DNA of 64,000 nt, from the NCBI RefSeq assembly GCF_002072105.2, contig NZ_MTBC01000002.1, positions 124,001 to 188,000 of the forward strand. The letters are read 5' to 3'. Position 1 is the stretch's first letter. Each line of letters begins with the position of its first letter. This DNA comes from Croceivirga radicis. Its GTDB lineage: Bacteria > Bacteroidota > Bacteroidia > Flavobacteriales > Flavobacteriaceae. Below the pieces are notes generated by a model. That model was not told the DNA's origin. It ran no database searches and was given only the letters and a program-made list of their open reading frames with translations. This document shows, one piece after another, positions 54,941 to 62,870 of the stretch. A program made the translations under genes and the position numbers.

Positions 54941-55660
54941 ATGTTGGTAGAAGTTTGTGCCAATTCGCTCACCTCCGCCATACGGGCGATGAACGCTAAT
55001 GCTGACCGGATAGAACTTTGTTCAGAGTTAGGTGTTGGTGGGGTTACCCCATCTGCGGGGATGTTAAAAACGGTAATGCAAGCCGTTTCTATTCCGGTTC
55101 ATGTGTTGGTTAGGCCTAGAAGTGCCCATTTTACCTATACAAAAGATGAATTTAAGGTGTTACAGGCAGATATTGATTTTTGCCTCTCTTTGGGGGTAAA
55201 AGGTATTGTTTCTGGGGCGTTAACTAGGGATAATGATTTGGATATACAAAAAACCCGAGAATTGGTGAAACAATGCCAAGGAACTGCATTCACCTTTCAT
55301 AGAGCGTTTGATTGGTTAACTGAGCCAGAAAAAGATTTGGCTGTTTTAGAGGATATAGGGGTGCATACAGTACTTACGTCTGGTAAGCATTTAAGTGCTG
55401 TCAATGCCTTGGATAAACTAGTAAAATGGCAATCTAAAACCGCAATTACCATAATGGCAGGTGGTGGGGTTTCTGCAGACAATGCCCAATTATTCAAAAA
55501 TGCGGGCTTACGGGCCATTCATCTATCAGGCTCAGGATTTGAAAATTCAATATCCGTAAATCGAAAAATACCAATGAACGCTACCAAACACCTTGCGGAA
55601 CATCACGTAGCTTACAGTCAATTAAAGACGATAAAGGAGGTAATAGATGCCGTTAAATAA
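54941..55660 (+). CDS. cutC: CutC family protein
   Basis: This 239-aa TIM-barrel protein matches CutC, historically linked to copper homeostasis though its reaction is unclear. Motifs are VEVCANSLTSAIRAMNANADRIELCSELGVGG, VHVLVRPRSAHFTY, TFHRAFDW and IMAGGGVSADNA. It is divergent from the glycosylasparaginase gene. The gap of 38 bases holds no clear promoter for either gene. Confidence 0.9.
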   Translation: MLVEVCANSLTSAIRAMNANADRIELCSELGVGGVTPSAGMLKTVMQAVSIPVHVLVRPRSAHFTYTKDEFKVLQADIDFCLSLGVKGIVSGALTRDNDLDIQKTRELVKQCQGTAFTFHRAFDWLTEPEKDLAVLEDIGVHTVLTSGKHLSAVNALDKLVKWQSKTAITIMAGGGVSADNAQLFKNAGLRAIHLSGSGFENSISVNRKIPMNATKHLAEHHVAYSQLKTIKEVIDAVK

Positions 55661-55713
55661 TGTGAAATACCTAGCCTTACCATAGGTAAACCAATATATT
55701 TGTTAAAAAAGCT

Positions 55714-56940
55714 ATGCTTCGCTGGATATTTTTTGTTGTGTTGTACCTAATAATGGGCTTTTATGCGCTACAAGGTATACGTACCGCTACCAGGCAACCT
55801 TGGGTTCACTACTGCTTTATATTTGTATCGCTCCTTGTTATAGGTAATTTTATTTATCAGTTTTCTATTGCAGATTCTGGTAGAGTGCTAAGTAGACCTA
55901 AGAGTTATGCATTTGGTTTTCTTTTGGCAATGCTATCCTTTCAATTAATTACGATACTTTTTTTGTTTGGAGAAGATATATTTAGGCTTTTGGTAGGTAC
56001 GTATAATAAATGGTTTAACACAGATAAGGAGTTTACCATACCAGCAAGGCGTAGATTTTTAAGTGTATTGGGCTTAGGGTTGGCTGCCTTACCCTTTGGG
56101 GCTTTGCTTTACGGTATGTATAAGGGCAAATACAATTATAAGGTTTTAACTTACGAATTGGAGTTCGATGATTTGCCAGAAGCGTTTCACAATTATCAAA
56201 TCACCCAAATATCTGACATTCATTCCGGTAGTTTTGATGATTACAAGAAAATAGAATATGGGGTAGACCTAATTAACCAACAAAATAGCGATGTTATATT
56301 GTTTACTGGAGACATGGTAAATAACATGGCTAGCGAGATGAAACCATGGAAAACACTTTTTGGGTCACTACAAGCAAAAGATGGTAAGTTTTCGGTACTT
56401 GGTAATCATGATTATGGCGATTATGTAGAATGGGAAACCAGCGAGGCTAAGGCAAAAAACTTAGAAGAACTAAAAGCCATGCAAAAAGAGATGGGCTTTA
56501 GGTTGTTGTTGAATGAGAATAGCTATCTAGAAAAAAATGGCGCCCGTATAGCTTTGATTGGTGTAGAGAATTGGGGGGCAGGTGGCTTTAAGAAAGCGGG
56601 TGATTTAAAAAGAGCTGTGGCAGGAATACAAAAAGACGATTTTAAAATAGTAATGAGTCATGACCCCTCTCACTGGGAGCAAGAAATAATACATGACGAC
56701 CATCATTACCATTTAACGTTAAGTGGGCATACCCATGGAATGCAATTTGGCATTGAGATTCCAGGATGGTTTAAGTGGAGTCCGGTTAAATGGCGTTATA
56801 CCTATTGGGCCGGTATTTATGAAGAGCTAGGCCAGTATATAAATGTGAATAGAGGTTTTGGTTTTTTAGGATACCCAGGTAGAGTAGGTATTTGGCCAGA
56901 GGTAACCGTGATTAAATTAAAAAAGAAGGGTTTAACTTGA
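55714..56940 (+). CDS. membrane-anchored metallophosphoesterase
   Basis: This 408-aa protein has about four transmembrane helices in the first 155 residues and a calcineurin-type phosphoesterase domain after it. The metal ligands are in ITQISDIHSGSF, LFTGDMVNN, VLGNHDYGDY, IVMSHDPSHW and LSGHTHGMQFG. Similar membrane-anchored forms are common in Bacteroidota (YkuE-like). The substrate is unknown. TATATTTG at 55695-55702 is a probable promoter -7 element, 11 bases before the ATG. Confidence 0.9.
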   Translation: MLRWIFFVVLYLIMGFYALQGIRTATRQPWVHYCFIFVSLLVIGNFIYQFSIADSGRVLSRPKSYAFGFLLAMLSFQLITILFLFGEDIFRLLVGTYNKWFNTDKEFTIPARRRFLSVLGLGLAALPFGALLYGMYKGKYNYKVLTYELEFDDLPEAFHNYQITQISDIHSGSFDDYKKIEYGVDLINQQNSDVILFTGDMVNNMASEMKPWKTLFGSLQAKDGKFSVLGNHDYGDYVEWETSEAKAKNLEELKAMQKEMGFRLLLNENSYLEKNGARIALIGVENWGAGGFKKAGDLKRAVAGIQKDDFKIVMSHDPSHWEQEIIHDDHHYHLTLSGHTHGMQFGIEIPGWFKWSPVKWRYTYWAGIYEELGQYINVNRGFGFLGYPGRVGIWPEVTVIKLKKKGLT

Positions 56941-57028
56941 TTTTAACTAGAATGCCGGTTTGTTAGGGTTTCTGTGAAATTAAGCTTTAACTATTTTTCT
57001 TACTTTTGATTTTATAAAAGCATATTCC

Positions 57029-57325
57029 ATGTCAAAATTTGGAGAACTTATTGATTTGAACGTACCCGTTTTATTGGATTTTTATGCCGATTGGAACGAA
57101 ACTTCTACCTCTATGCACCCGGTGTTAAGAGATGTAGCTGCAGCTTTAGGTGATAAGGGAAAAGTGATTAAGATTGATGTGGAAAAGAACAAAGAATTGT
57201 CACAGGCGTTAAGAATAAAAGGCCTGCCAACACTGATGATATACAAGAAAGGTGAAATGGTTTGGCGCCAAAGCGGCGAAGCAGATGCCAATACGTTAAT
57301 AGGAATATTGAACGAGTATATTTAG
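57029..57325 (+). CDS. thioredoxin-fold protein lacking the CXXC cysteines
   Basis: This 98-aa cytosolic protein keeps the thioredoxin framework: VLLDFYADW (residues 14-22), a VIKIDVEKNKEL strand and helix, the cis-proline motif GLPTLMIYKKGE and a C-terminal helix. Where CGPC should follow the Trp it has N23-E24-T25-S26, so both catalytic cysteines are gone. It therefore cannot act as a dithiol reductant and is probably a binding or scaffold protein. TACTTTTG (57001-57008) is its likely -7 element. Confidence 0.88.
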   Translation: MSKFGELIDLNVPVLLDFYADWNETSTSMHPVLRDVAAALGDKGKVIKIDVEKNKELSQALRIKGLPTLMIYKKGEMVWRQSGEADANTLIGILNEYI

Positions 57326-57384
57326 GCAATCACCTTCATAAATCTCTTTTACCACAATTTTAAATAGGACAATGTTCCCATGGA

Positions 57385-60300
57385 TTAATTTTCCACGGAA
57401 ACATTGTCTTCTTGTATTAAATTTGTATCATCCGGGATAGTATCTACCGGTATTTCCAATCGCTCTGATTCCGGTACGCTATTTACAGGAGGTATTTGGG
57501 TATCAGAATCATCAATAAAATTGTTAAACAAACCTATATACTCTCTTAATATGAGGGATTCTTTTTCGGCAAATTCACTATCGTTATTGTCATCTAAAAT
57601 AAAAACAATGCGTTGGTAGCTTCCTAGATTGCTTAAGATTTCTTCAATGTTCTCATATTGCTCATCTCTTGGAATACTAGCATAGTATTCTAGTCTTTCT
57701 TGGTAAATTTTCTTTAGGCGTTCAAACGTTTCACGTGCCTTTTGTTTTTCACCAACCTTGTAATAACCATCTAAGAAAGGTTCTACAAAAGCATAGAATC
57801 CAAAATATTCTATTGGCATGTTTTCCATGCTTATATCAATAATTTCTTTGGCTTTATTTATTTTGTTTTCCGCTATTAATGTCTCTGTTAATCGTGCCAA
57901 ATTACTTCTAAAAGAAAGGCCTTGTGAGCGCGTTTGCGGATCATGGTAAATATCTGGACTTCCGGCGTTGCCCCATTCCCAGTTCTTGACTATGTTGAAC
58001 ATTAAATCGGAATCTACCCTTCCCATTTCGTAAGGGCTTTGGTTTTCGGTCTTAATAGGTACTAATTTGTAAACAAGCCCATCTAGTTGTAAATACTCTT
58101 TCATCCAAATATATTCTGCACTATCAAAACTACCGCCAGAGAAATAAATTGGTCTTTTCCAATCATTATTGGCAATAATATCCAACATTAAAATCCTGTT
58201 TTTAGGTAATGCGCTTTGGGGCAAATCTATATCTATGTAATCTACGATAAGGGCACTATCTTTTGGTTTTACCAATCCGCTAGCCAACACATTTTCTTTA
58301 TTTACGGGAATTCTAATTTTGTTGGTAGGATAGTATACAATGTCCAGATTGCTTTCAGAAAAGCCACTTAAGTCTCTTCCTTGCTTTTCCAATAGATATT
58401 TAAATTTGGTCTGTGGTTTATCGCTACCGATCCAGTTCATGAAATCTTTAATGCTCCACCTATTCTCGGTTACTCCTTGATAGTAAACCGCATCTCTGGT
58501 GCCGTAGCTATATTTGTCATGAGTTAGTTGAGAAGGTATAGGGTCGCTCTCATACGCTTTGCGTTTCATTTGATCAATGTACCAATCCGTAGCAAATAAA
58601 CTAGTGTTCACTACTCTAACATCTGTTCTGTATCCCTCAATTTCTTGTGCGTACCATAACGGGAAAGTATCATTATCTCCTATAGTAAACAAGATGGCTC
58701 CGGCATCTTCTTGGCACGAGGCTAAATAAGCCTTTGCACTAGAATTGGCGGTATATCTTCCAGAACGGTCATGATCGTCCCAGTTTTGGTAGGCCATAAC
58801 AAACGGTACGCTTAATAAACACGCAATGGTGATGATCGGTGCGGAAAGTTTTGGGTTTAAAAGTTTTCTTAGCTCATCGAACAAGCCATAAACACCTATA
58901 CCGATCCAAATACAAAAAATAAAGAAAGAACCAACCAAAGAGTAATCTCTTTCTCTAGGCTGAAAGATGGTAGGGTTGGTATAAAACTGAATAGCCAAAC
59001 CTGTAAACAGGAAAAACACGAAAAGAGCCCAAAAATGTTTTGGGTTACGGCTTATTTGAAATACTAGGCCAATAATTCCTAACAGAAGCGGTAAAAAGAA
59101 ATAGGTGTTCCTTGCTTTGTTATCCAAAACTTCTGAAGGTAAATTTTCTTGACTTCCTAATCGTATGCTGTCTACAAAACCAATTCCGCTAAGCCATTGG
59201 CCGTTATTGTCATACCTGCCTTGTACGTCGTTTTGTTTGCCAACAAAGTTCCACATAAAATAACGCATGTACATATAACTCCATTGAAATTCAAGTAAAT
59301 AAGATAGGTTCTGTCCCAAACTAGGTGGCTGTACATCTATGTAATCTGCAAAACTCCTGAGAAACTTAATATATTGCTCGGTATCAATCTCGCCTTCTGC
59401 GTCTAGTTGTTTAAATTGCTTTACGGCATCTCTTAGTTGTAAATCAGATATATACTCTGGTTTAATCTTAAAATCCAAGCGGCCAAAATAACGCATGTAA
59501 TTTTCTGCATGCTGCTCACTCCATAATCTGGGTAAAAAACCAATATGTTTTTTGTTGGGGCCTTGTAAGGCGTCTTTATAATTGTTTACTATTACATATT
59601 TCCCTGCTTTTTCGTCCTTTTCATATTTAGGTTTTTCATCAATATCATCTCCAGGCCCTGCAAATGAATTGGAATAATAAGCACCATAAAATGGACTTTC
59701 AGGACTAGGGTATTGCTCTCTGTTGTAATAGGCTAGCAAAGAACGCGCATCTTCCGGGTTGTTCTCATTAACTACAGTCCTGGCGTTTGCTCTTATGGGT
59801 AACATTAACCAAGAAGAAAAACCAAGTATTAAGAACATAAAACAAAGCACTATTAAATTAGCGTTGTAATACTTATTGTCTCTGGTGTATTTTAACCCAA
59901 AATAAAACACTGCTACAAAGAGTAAGCCCATAATTATGGTTCCTGAGTTAAAAGGAAGGCCTATTTGATTGATGAAAAATACCTCGCTCCATCCAAACAA
60001 TTTTAAAACATAGGTTAGGGAGAATTTGTATACCAACATTAAAATGGCAACAACTGCAATATTGGCCAGTAAAAAGTTTTTAATGGTTACCTCTTTGTAT
60101 TTTTTAAAGTAATAGAGAAGGCCTATGGTAGGTATGGCCAAAAAGCCCATAAATTGAATGCCAAAAACCAATCCAATTACAAAACAAATGAGCAAAAGCC
60201 ATTTGTTGCCCCTTGGGTCGTCCAAGCGATCGGTCCATTTTAACCCTAGCCAGAGTAATAATGCCATAATAAAACTGGCCATGGCATACACTTCTGTTTC

Positions 60301-60732
60301 TACCGCGTTAAACCAAAAACTATCAGAAAAGGTAAAGGCTAAGGCGCCCACCATACCACTACCAAAAATGGCTAGGATATTATGATTATTTAATTTTTTG
60401 TTCTTTTTTACCAACTTACGAGTTAGATTGGTAATTATCCAAAAGGTAAATAAAACGGCAAATGCACTAGAAACTACAGAAACTAGGTTAACCATAAGCG
60501 CAATCTTACTTGCATCACCAAACGCAAAGATTGAGAAAAAGGCACCAATCATTTGTAAAAGGGGGGCTCCTGGTGGGTGGCCAACTTGTAGCTTTGCAGA
60601 TGTGGTAATGTATTCTCCGGCATCCCAAAAACTACCGGTGGGTTCTACGGTTAAGCTATACGTAATAAGTGCTATTGCAAAAGCTATCCATCCAAAGATG
60701 GTGTTCCATTTGTCGTAATTTTTCTCGAACAT
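57385..60732 (-). CDS. GT117/DUF2723 family protein O-mannosyltransferase-like membrane protein
   Basis: This 1115-aa protein has a DUF2723 N-terminal half with about a dozen transmembrane helices, starting WNTIFGWIAFAIALITYSLT and containing FWDAGEYITTSAKLQVGHPPGAPL, whose acidic residues resemble the catalytic Asp-Glu loop of GT-C glycosyltransferases. A large soluble part (about 640-1060) follows, with AILFTIGDNDTFPLWYAQ and TPR-like helices (IAENKINKAKEIIDISMENMP). The family includes the animal TMEM260. It probably attaches a sugar to secreted proteins, an inference from family. Confidence 0.88.
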   Translation of the reverse strand: MFEKNYDKWNTIFGWIAFAIALITYSLTVEPTGSFWDAGEYITTSAKLQVGHPPGAPLLQMIGAFFSIFAFGDASKIALMVNLVSVVSSAFAVLFTFWIITNLTRKLVKKNKKLNNHNILAIFGSGMVGALAFTFSDSFWFNAVETEVYAMASFIMALLLWLGLKWTDRLDDPRGNKWLLLICFVIGLVFGIQFMGFLAIPTIGLLYYFKKYKEVTIKNFLLANIAVVAILMLVYKFSLTYVLKLFGWSEVFFINQIGLPFNSGTIIMGLLFVAVFYFGLKYTRDNKYYNANLIVLCFMFLILGFSSWLMLPIRANARTVVNENNPEDARSLLAYYNREQYPSPESPFYGAYYSNSFAGPGDDIDEKPKYEKDEKAGKYVIVNNYKDALQGPNKKHIGFLPRLWSEQHAENYMRYFGRLDFKIKPEYISDLQLRDAVKQFKQLDAEGEIDTEQYIKFLRSFADYIDVQPPSLGQNLSYLLEFQWSYMYMRYFMWNFVGKQNDVQGRYDNNGQWLSGIGFVDSIRLGSQENLPSEVLDNKARNTYFFLPLLLGIIGLVFQISRNPKHFWALFVFFLFTGLAIQFYTNPTIFQPRERDYSLVGSFFIFCIWIGIGVYGLFDELRKLLNPKLSAPIITIACLLSVPFVMAYQNWDDHDRSGRYTANSSAKAYLASCQEDAGAILFTIGDNDTFPLWYAQEIEGYRTDVRVVNTSLFATDWYIDQMKRKAYESDPIPSQLTHDKYSYGTRDAVYYQGVTENRWSIKDFMNWIGSDKPQTKFKYLLEKQGRDLSGFSESNLDIVYYPTNKIRIPVNKENVLASGLVKPKDSALIVDYIDIDLPQSALPKNRILMLDIIANNDWKRPIYFSGGSFDSAEYIWMKEYLQLDGLVYKLVPIKTENQSPYEMGRVDSDLMFNIVKNWEWGNAGSPDIYHDPQTRSQGLSFRSNLARLTETLIAENKINKAKEIIDISMENMPIEYFGFYAFVEPFLDGYYKVGEKQKARETFERLKKIYQERLEYYASIPRDEQYENIEEILSNLGSYQRIVFILDDNNDSEFAEKESLILREYIGLFNNFIDDSDTQIPPVNSVPESERLEIPVDTIPDDTNLIQEDNVSVEN

Positions 60733-60850
60733 GTGGTGTTAGGTTTACCTATGGGGGCGAATTTACCAAAATATTAAAAAAGGAAACCCCGTTTTTCTAA
60801 AAGGTTTAACAGGAAAAACCAACTTTTAAAAATTAATATTTCAAAAAATG

Positions 60851-60881
60851 TTTGCGTTACAAAAAGTTTGTATTAAATTTG
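60851..60881 (+). promoter_or_regulatory. promoter of tRNA-Gln
   Basis: TTTG (60851-60854) and TAAATTTG (60874-60881) are 19 bases apart, an exact fit to the Bacteroidota promoter. Transcription should start near 60888, 11 bases before the mature tRNA. Confidence 0.85.
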
Positions 60882-60898
60882 CACGCTCAAAATGGTAC

Positions 60899-60970
60899 TG
60901 GCCTATGGTGTAATTGGTAACACAGCTGATTTTGGTTCAGTCGTTCAAGGTTCGAGTCCTTGTAGGCCAA
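60899..60970 (+). tRNA. tRNA-Gln (anticodon UUG)
   Basis: TGGCCTA (60899-60905) pairs with TAGGCCA (60963-60969), discriminator A. The anticodon stem GCTGA/TCAGT and loop TTTTGGT give anticodon UUG, reading CAA. The TTCGAGT T-loop is canonical. CCA is not encoded. Confidence 0.95.
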
Positions 60971-60976
60971 CAAATA

Positions 60977-61006
60977 AAAATCCCCTCTCTGTGTGCGGGA
61001 TTTTTT
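60977..61006 (+). terminator. terminator of tRNA-Gln
   Basis: AAAATCCC (60977-60984) and GGGATTTT (60997-61004) pair around a 12-base loop, then more Ts. It starts 7 bases after the tRNA. Confidence 0.8.
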
Positions 61007-61020
61007 ATTTTCTATCAGTT

Positions 61021-61050
61021 TTTGCAAACCATTTAATTATCATATATTTG
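61021..61050 (+). promoter_or_regulatory. promoter of rimP-nusA-infB
   Basis: TTTG (61021-61024) and TATATTTG (61043-61050) are 18 bases apart, a full match to the consensus. Transcription should start near 61057, leaving a leader of about 64 bases that contains a GC-rich hairpin. Confidence 0.85.
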
Positions 61051-61080
61051 CAATGCTGAAAGCGAATATAAAAGTAATCA

Positions 61081-61101
61081 GAGGGGACTTAAGGTCCCCT
61101 C
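61081..61101 (+). other. leader hairpin of the rimP operon
   Basis: GAGGGGAC (61081-61088) and GTCCCCTC (61094-61101) form a strong stem with loop TTAAG, 19 bases before the rimP ATG, followed by the pyrimidine-rich TTCTTTTG. It could be a weak attenuator, an mRNA-stabilising structure, or a site for a regulatory protein such as a ribosomal or Nus factor. Confidence 0.6.
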
Positions 61102-61120
61102 TTCTTTTGCTAACTAGTTT

Positions 61121-61582
61121 ATGTTTAAAGATACCGTTAAAGCTTTATTAGATGGTGCTTTGGAAAAAAGGCCAGATTTGTTTTTGATTTCTTTCACCGT
61201 AGGTGCGGATAATCATATAAAAGTTGTTCTGGATGGCGATAAGGGTATTAGTCTAAAAGACTGTATGGACGTGAGCAGGGGAATAGAGCATAATTTGGAC
61301 CGGGAAGAAATTGATTTTTCTTTAGAAGTTACTTCTGCAGGGGCAACTACGCCGTTAGAAATGCCAAGGCAGTATAAAAAGAATATTGGGCGTAATCTAA
61401 AAGTTAGAACTCAGGAGGAAACAATTGAGGCAAAATTAGAGGCGGCCTCGGATCAGAACATTACCCTTGTTTGGAAGGTTAGGGAGCCAAAACCAATTGG
61501 CAAGGGAAAGCATACCGTACAGAAAGAACAAGTGATTGATTTTTCTGATATTATTGAAGCTAAAGTTGTAATAAAATTTTAA
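61121..61582 (+). CDS. rimP: ribosome maturation factor RimP
   Basis: This 153-aa protein helps mature the 30S subunit. It has the RimP layout: an N-terminal alpha/beta domain with IKVVLDGDKGISLKDCMDVSRGIE, the EVTSAGATTPLEMPRQYKKNIG motif, and a C-terminal SH3-like domain ending VIDFSDIIEAKVVIKF. It is the first gene of the rimP-nusA-infB operon, 12 bases before nusA. Confidence 0.95.
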   Translation: MFKDTVKALLDGALEKRPDLFLISFTVGADNHIKVVLDGDKGISLKDCMDVSRGIEHNLDREEIDFSLEVTSAGATTPLEMPRQYKKNIGRNLKVRTQEETIEAKLEAASDQNITLVWKVREPKPIGKGKHTVQKEQVIDFSDIIEAKVVIKF

Positions 61583-61594
61583 TTGTAGACCGCA

Positions 61595-62827
61595 ATGGAA
61601 AACATGGCGCTTATTGAATCCTTTTCGGAATTTAAGGATGATAAGTTTATAGACAGGGTAACGCTAATGGCTATTTTGGAAGAAGTATTCCGTAATGCCC
61701 TTAAAAAGAAATTTGGTTCGGACGATAACTTTGATATCATTATTAACCCGGATAAAGGGGATTTGGAGATATGGAGGAACCGTGTGGTTGTGGAAGATGG
61801 TGAGGTTGAAGAGCCAAACGAGGAAATTTCTTTATCAGAAGCTAGGAAAATTGAGCCCGATTTTGAAGTTGGGGAAGATGTTTCTGAAGAAGTGAAGTTG
61901 ATGGATTTGGGTAGAAGAGCAATTTTGGCGTTACGTCAAAATTTAATTTCTAAAATTCATGAGCACGATAATACCACAATTTATAAGCAGTTCAAAGATT
62001 TAGAAGGTGAGATTTACACGGCTGAGGTGCATCATATCAGGCATAAAGCGGTTATCCTTTTAGATGATGAGGGTAACGAGATTATTTTGCCAAAAGACAA
62101 ACAGATACCGTCTGACTTTTTTAGAAAAGGAGATAATGTGAGAGGTATTATAGAAAGTGTTGAGCTTAAAGGTAATAAGCCCGCTATTATAATGTCTAGA
62201 ACCGCGCCTAAATTCTTAGAGCAGTTATTTTTCCAGGAAATACCAGAAGTTTTTGATGGTTTAATTACGATTAAAAAAGCGGTTAGAATACCTGGGGAAA
62301 AAGCAAAGGTTGCTGTAGATTCTTATGATGATAGAATTGATCCGGTAGGTGCTTGTGTGGGTATGAAAGGGTCTAGGATCCATGGTATTGTTAGGGAGTT
62401 GGGTAATGAAAATATAGACGTTATCAATTACACTAACAATGCACAGTTAATGGTAACAAGAGCGCTAAGTCCGGCTAGGGTTACTAGTGTTAAGTTAGAT
62501 GATGAGAAAAAAACAGCCCAGGTTTATCTAAAACCAGAAGAAGTGTCCAAGGCAATTGGTCGTGGAGGTCACAACATAAGGTTGGCGGGTCAACTAACAG
62601 GTTATGAGATAGATGTATTTAGAGAGGGCGTTGAGGAAGATGTTGAGCTTACCGAGTTTTCTGATGAAATAGATGCTTGGATTATAGAAGAGTTCAAGAA
62701 AATTGGTCTGGACACTGCTAGAAGTGTGTTGGAGCAAGATGTTGCAGATTTGGTTAAGCGTACAGACTTGGAAGAAGAGACGGTGAATGAAGTGGTGCGC
62801 ATTCTAAAGGCTGAATTTGAAGATTAA
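61595..62827 (+). CDS. nusA: transcription termination/antitermination protein NusA
   Basis: This 410-aa RNA polymerase cofactor controls pausing, termination and antitermination. It has the NusA N-terminal domain (about 1-125), an S1 domain (about 130-200), and two KH domains with CVGMKGSRIHGIVRELGNENIDVI and AIGRGGHNIRLAGQLTGYEIDVF. It ends with one short acidic segment instead of the C-terminal repeats of E. coli NusA, as is usual in this phylum. infB follows after 43 bases. Confidence 0.96.
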   Translation: MENMALIESFSEFKDDKFIDRVTLMAILEEVFRNALKKKFGSDDNFDIIINPDKGDLEIWRNRVVVEDGEVEEPNEEISLSEARKIEPDFEVGEDVSEEVKLMDLGRRAILALRQNLISKIHEHDNTTIYKQFKDLEGEIYTAEVHHIRHKAVILLDDEGNEIILPKDKQIPSDFFRKGDNVRGIIESVELKGNKPAIIMSRTAPKFLEQLFFQEIPEVFDGLITIKKAVRIPGEKAKVAVDSYDDRIDPVGACVGMKGSRIHGIVRELGNENIDVINYTNNAQLMVTRALSPARVTSVKLDDEKKTAQVYLKPEEVSKAIGRGGHNIRLAGQLTGYEIDVFREGVEEDVELTEFSDEIDAWIIEEFKKIGLDTARSVLEQDVADLVKRTDLEEETVNEVVRILKAEFED

Positions 62828-62870
62828 AGTATATATTAGCAGCAAATTTTAAGGGAGTATAGAATTTTTT

